This document shows positions 63,901 to 64,000 of a stretch of DNA of 64,000 bases, one piece after another (the stretch's first letter is position 1; the number at the start of each line of letters is the position of its first letter). This DNA is from Mugil cephalus (lineage: Eukaryota > Chordata > Actinopteri > Mugiliformes > Mugilidae): positions 30,740,322 to 30,804,321 of the forward strand of contig NC_061771.1 of the NCBI RefSeq assembly GCF_022458985.1, in the 5' to 3' direction. The translations under genes and the position numbers were made by a program. The notes under the pieces are model-generated. The model was given only the letters and a program-made list of their open reading frames with translations. It was not told the DNA's origin and did no database searches.

Positions 63901-64000
63901 TTCATGGTTCCCTCCACCTTCAATTGAAAAGAACAACAACATGATGCTGAAACCACCATGATTCACCATGGACATGTTAGTGGTATACTAATTAAGCTGA

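Overview
This is eukaryotic DNA, almost certainly from a ray-finned (teleost) fish. The support is a six-exon rab1a-type gene with GT-AG introns, a family of one-coding-exon TRIM genes of the fish-expanded TRIM39/bloodthirsty-like type, and a teleost mix of transposable elements (L2/CR1-type LINEs, tRNA-derived SINEs, Tc1, DIRS, Ty3/gypsy). Nothing prokaryotic is present. Two runs of exactly 500 N (12938-13437 and 40675-41174) are scaffold placeholders of unknown true size.

Layout. (1) Positions 1 to about 26,570 form a giant inverted repeat. Positions x and about 26,566-x are reverse complements over arms of about 12.9 kb, with the first N gap at the centre. Each arm carries, from outside in: a RING-less TRIM copy, LINE pieces, an intact 547-aa TRIM, a LINE/SINE/solo-LTR/Tc1 nest, AT-rich TRIM 3' flank, and a TRIM SPRY fragment interrupted by a SINE. 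The arms differ by small substitutions, by a 264-bp CpG-dense indel, and by a frameshift present in only one arm. (2) 26.6-41.2 kb is a retroelement graveyard (DIRS, Tc1, LINEs, Ty3/gypsy, LTR-like sequence, coding-phase minisatellites). It holds a TRIM with one nonsense codon, a heavily damaged TRIM, and a third copy of the inner palindrome unit that runs into the second N gap. (3) 41.2-50.4 kb holds an intact minus-strand TRIM, LINE relics, and a TRIM with a one-base deletion and an acidic/serine expansion in its SPRY domain. (4) 51.9-57.0 kb holds rab1a on the minus strand, with a 32-bp minisatellite, a purine-rich tract and a CCTAG repeat in its introns. (5) 59.3-61.6 kb has another intact TRIM beside a tiny TRIM relic. 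(6) 62.5-63.9 kb is a decayed Ty3/gypsy element.

The TRIM proteins have RING, B-box, coiled coil and PRY/SPRY domains and are predicted E3 ubiquitin ligases; in fish such multigene families are mostly linked to innate immunity. Four coding copies are intact (3867-5510, 21056-22699, 41888-43531, 59533-61176), and all encode exactly 547 residues. They share one layout: a noncoding leader exon ending at a GTGAGT donor, a short intron, then a single coding exon. Copies differ most in the RING loop and in one SPRY loop. The remaining copies are graded stages of decay, so the window records birth and death of an immune-type gene family around one housekeeping gene, rab1a.
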